64,000 nt of DNA, from NCBI RefSeq assembly GCF_004784475.1, contig NZ_SRRT01000008.1, positions 248,001 through 312,000 on the forward strand, written 5' to 3'. Source of the stretch: Streptomyces bauhiniae (GTDB taxonomy: Bacteria > Actinomycetota > Actinomycetes > Streptomycetales > Streptomycetaceae). The notes under the pieces are model-generated. The model saw only the letters and a list, made by a program, of their open reading frames with translations. It was not told the DNA's origin and made no database searches. The position numbers and the translations under genes are program-made. Numbering within the stretch: the stretch's first letter is position 1; every line of letters starts with the position of its first letter. Of the stretch, positions 62,065 to 64,000 are shown in pieces.

Positions 62065-62904
62065 TCAGGCCGCGTTGCGCGCCTTGCGGTACAGGACCGC
62101 GCCCGCAAGGACCGCGCCCGCGCCGGCCGACAGCGCGAGGCCGAGGGGCAGGTCGTCACCAGTGTGCGCGAGCGTGCCGCCTGCGGCGTGGCTCGCGGCG
62201 CCCTGGTAGCCGACCTGGGAGGCACCCTGCGGGGTGTGACCACGGCCGGTGGAGGGGGTCGCGGGGGTGCTGGGCGTGCCGGGAGTGCTCGGGGAGCCGG
62301 GGTTGGTCGGGGTGCCGGGGTTGCTCGGCTGCCCGGGGTTGCCCGGCGTGCCGGGGTTGGTCGGCTGCCCGGGGTTGCCCGGCGTGCCGGGATTCCCAGG
62401 CTGACCAGGCGTCCCCGGATTCCCGGGCTGACCCGGATGCCCAGGCGTCCCCGGCGTCCCCGGTGGATTGTGCTGGTCGCGGCCGTGGTCGCCGTTTCCG
62501 CACCGATTGCCCCCCGCCGGATTCCCCACGCCCACCACATCGACGCTGTTGCCGCACAGGTTGACCGGCACGTCCACCGGCACCTGCACGGTGTTCCCGG
62601 AGCCCACTCCCGGTGAGTCGGTGGTGTGGGCGCCCGCGTGCGCGCCCCCTGACGCACCGCGCGCCCCGTTGTCGCAGGCGTTGCCGGCGGCCGGGTTGAG
62701 CAGGCCCACCACGTCGACGGTGTTGCCGCAGGCGTTCACCGGTACATGGACCGGGACCTGCACGGTGTTGCCGGACAGTACGCCGGGCGAGCGGGCGGCG
62801 GAGCCGGCCGCGCCCGCGTCGGCGTGTGCGTATCCACTGGCCGCCGCGATCACTCCGGTCGCGGCCGCCATCGTCATCAGGCCCTTACGGGTGCCCTGTC
62901 GCAT
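62065..62904 (-). CDS. chpC: Long chaplin ChpC, cell-wall anchored
   Basis: 279 aa. A signal peptide (about residues 1-28, ASGYAHADAG) is followed by two chaplin domains (about residues 38-78 and 97-137), each with GNTVQVPV..VPVN and two Cys (CGNTVDV...NACDN, CGNSVDV...GNRCG). A Pro/Gly-rich collagen-like spacer (about residues 145-220) and a sorting signal LAHTGDD near residue 245, with a hydrophobic segment and basic tail, follow. Sortase should attach it to the wall, where it displays short chaplins that make the hydrophobic sheath of aerial hyphae and spores. ATG 62904 has GGGGGGA upstream. Confidence 0.95.
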   Translation of the reverse strand: MRQGTRKGLMTMAAATGVIAAASGYAHADAGAAGSAARSPGVLSGNTVQVPVHVPVNACGNTVDVVGLLNPAAGNACDNGARGASGGAHAGAHTTDSPGVGSGNTVQVPVDVPVNLCGNSVDVVGVGNPAGGNRCGNGDHGRDQHNPPGTPGTPGHPGQPGNPGTPGQPGNPGTPGNPGQPTNPGTPGNPGQPSNPGTPTNPGSPSTPGTPSTPATPSTGRGHTPQGASQVGYQGAASHAAGGTLAHTGDDLPLGLALSAGAGAVLAGAVLYRKARNAA

Positions 62905-63025
62905 GTTCTGATCCCCCCTGGGATGTCCCTGCTTCGACTGCGTGCGGAACCGGTCGGCCCCGGAGCGCGGGGATCGCGCGTCCGGGGCCGACGGTTCGCT
63001 GAAGACGCCTTGTGAACGGCTGACG

Positions 63026-63259
63026 TCAGTCGTTGACGCAGGTGTTGCCGAAGGCGGGGTTCAGGAGCCCGATCACGTCGACCGTGTTGCCGCAGACGTT
63101 CACCGGAACGTGCACCGGCACCTGGACGACGTTGCCGGACAGGACGCCCGGCGAACCCACGGCGGCACCGCTGGCACCGGCGTCGGCGGCGGCCATGCCC
63201 GCACCCGCGAGAACGAGTCCACCGGTGGCGACCGCAGCAGCGACGACCTTCTTGATCAT
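63026..63259 (-). CDS. chpH: Short chaplin ChpH, secreted amyloid surfactant
   Basis: 77 aa. The signal peptide is IKKVVAAAVATGGLVLAGAG, cleaved near AAADAG. The mature chaplin domain has SGNVVQVPVHVPVNVCGNTV and ends NPAFGNTCVND with two Cys that form a disulfide. It self-assembles at air-water interfaces into amyloid fibres that let aerial hyphae rise. ATG 63259 has AGGAGGAATA upstream. It is 121 bases upstream of chpC on the same strand. A candidate developmental promoter lies at 63310-63337. Confidence 0.96.
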   Translation of the reverse strand: MIKKVVAAAVATGGLVLAGAGMAAADAGASGAAVGSPGVLSGNVVQVPVHVPVNVCGNTVDVIGLLNPAFGNTCVND

Positions 63260-63309
63260 TATTCCTCCTAGTTGGAAACGCGGCCCCAAGGTGCGGGGTC
63301 ACATCACGA

Positions 63310-63337
63310 GTAACGAGGAGGGAGTAATCGGGCTACG
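63310..63337 (-). promoter_or_regulatory. Candidate sigma-BldN promoter of chpH
   Basis: On the minus strand CGTAGC (63337-63332), a 16-base spacer, and CGTTAC (63315-63310) resemble the sigma-BldN pattern CGTAAC-N16-CGTTGA. The placement, about 50 bases before the chpH start, is reasonable, and BldN control of chaplin genes is established in Streptomyces. The match itself is partial. Confidence 0.5.
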
Positions 63338-63406
63338 AGCTTATCGTCGCATTCACTCTTCTCAGTTGATCTCGTACGTCTGCCCGATTACCCGTGAGCG
63401 GGCGGG

Positions 63407-64000
63407 TCAGGAGGCGTCGATGAACCGGTCGAGCACCCGCACGCCGAACTGGAGCCCGTCCACCGGAACCCGCTCGTCCACGCCGTGGAACATCCCGGCG
63501 AAGTCCAGCTCCGGCGGCAGCTTGAGCGGCGCGAAGCCGAAGCCGCGGATGCCGAGGTCGTCGAACGACTTGGCGTCCGTACCGCCGGAGAGCATGTACG
63601 GCACCGCACGCGCGATCGGGTCCTCGGCCAGCAGTGCGGACTGCATGGCCTCCACGAGGGCACCGTCGAAGCTGGTTTCGACAGCCTTGTCCGCATGGAC
63701 GTCCGAGCGGCGCACGTTCGGGCCCAGCAGCCGGTCGAGGTCGGTGAGGAACTCCTCCTCGTGGCCCGGCAGGAAGCGGCCGTCGATGTGCGCGGTGGCC
63801 TCGCCGGGGATGACGTTGACCTTGTAACCGGCGTTCAACTGCGTGGGGTTGGCGGTGTTGCTGAGGGTGGCGCCGATCAGCTTGGCGATGCCGCCGAGCC
63901 GGGCGAGGGTCGACTCCATGTCCTCGGGGTCGAGTTCGGTGCCGAGCGCGTCGCCGAGTTCGTCCAGGAAGGCGCGGGTGGTCTTGGTGACCCGGACCGG
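63407..64000 (-). CDS. M20 family metallopeptidase, C-terminal part (partial)
   Basis: The stop codon is at 63407 and the frame stays open to the right edge, so the N-terminus is missing; about 197 residues are visible. NVIPGEATAHIDGRFLPGHEEEFL and LSGGTDAKSFDDLGIRGFGF are typical of the M20/M28 di-zinc peptidase family (dimerisation domain, then the catalytic-domain end with a metal-site region), and FHGVDERVPVDGLQFGVRVL at the end contains the family's terminal His-Glu. It likely cleaves small peptides or acylated amino acids. It is upstream of chpH on the same strand. Confidence 0.88.
   Translation of the reverse strand, partial: PVRVTKTTRAFLDELGDALGTELDPEDMESTLARLGGIAKLIGATLSNTANPTQLNAGYKVNVIPGEATAHIDGRFLPGHEEEFLTDLDRLLGPNVRRSDVHADKAVETSFDGALVEAMQSALLAEDPIARAVPYMLSGGTDAKSFDDLGIRGFGFAPLKLPPELDFAGMFHGVDERVPVDGLQFGVRVLDRFIDAS

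Noticed and set aside
62230..62470. Tandem GC-rich repeats that look like a CRISPR-like or satellite array
   Set aside because: They lie inside chpC and encode the Pro/Gly-rich spacer, in frame with the coding sequence.

Overview
The window is a high-GC actinobacterial chromosome segment, almost certainly from a Streptomyces. The evidence is the GC-rich third codon positions, frequent GTG starts, GTGA/ATGA overlaps, a conservon, chaplin genes, mycothiol and Pup-proteasome genes, and a gylR-glpFKD cluster. From memory the gene order matches S. coelicolor from about SCO1620 to SCO1676, and parts (helY-tatC-tatA-pafBC, the Pup-proteasome genes, trmI, PAC2, mshC) also run in a related order in Mycobacterium tuberculosis. 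It looks like conserved core chromosome. I saw no tRNA, rRNA, CRISPR array, insertion sequence or prophage.

Layout. 0-3.3 kb: start of an XRE-type regulator gene running off the left edge, then a glycine betaine/proline ABC importer (ATPase plus a permease-binding protein fusion). 3.5-7 kb: a 5'-3' exonuclease, a siderophore-interacting flavoprotein behind an iron box, a GNAT acetyltransferase and a pseudouridine synthase. 7-11.6 kb: a five-gene conservon (sensor-like ATPase, roadblock protein, DUF742 protein, small GTPase, P450 without ExxR). 11.9-18.9 kb, all on the minus strand: pafB, pafC, a zinc-ribbon protein, a small membrane protein, tatA, tatC and helY.

19-30.6 kb is a Pup-proteasome region: two FKBP proteins, pafA (probably coupled to an MFS transporter gene), a divergent LacI regulator, prcA, prcB, an endonuclease VII-like gene overlapping prcB, pup, dop and the proteasomal ATPase arc/mpa. 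Together these tag proteins with Pup (PafA), remove or process Pup (Dop), unfold tagged proteins (ARC) and degrade them (PrcBA), while PafBC is the linked DNA-damage regulator.

30.9-40.7 kb: a 3Fe-4S ferredoxin, a secreted protein, TrmI, an M50 protease with CBS domains, a RecB-like nuclease, an orphan response regulator, two peptide-type binding lipoproteins without permeases, and a HAD phosphatase. 40.8-49.7 kb: metH and the glycerol regulon gylR-glpF-glpK-glpD with two matching GylR-type operators. 49.9-54.5 kb: a PAC2 protein, then mshC and a conserved block of PI3/4-kinase-like protein, DUF3090 protein and histidine phosphatase. 54.6-61.8 kb: CorA, a ferritin-like protein, an LLM oxidoreductase, an aldo/keto reductase, a RecD-like protein with degraded ATPase motifs and two small conserved proteins. 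62-63.3 kb: chaplins chpC and chpH for aerial growth, followed by an M20 peptidase gene cut by the right edge.

No wholly unknown multi-gene system is obvious. The best candidates for new biology are the endonuclease VII-like gene inside the proteasome operon, the RecD-like pseudo-helicase, the kinase-phosphatase block beside mshC, and the possible link of pafA expression to a LacI-controlled transporter.
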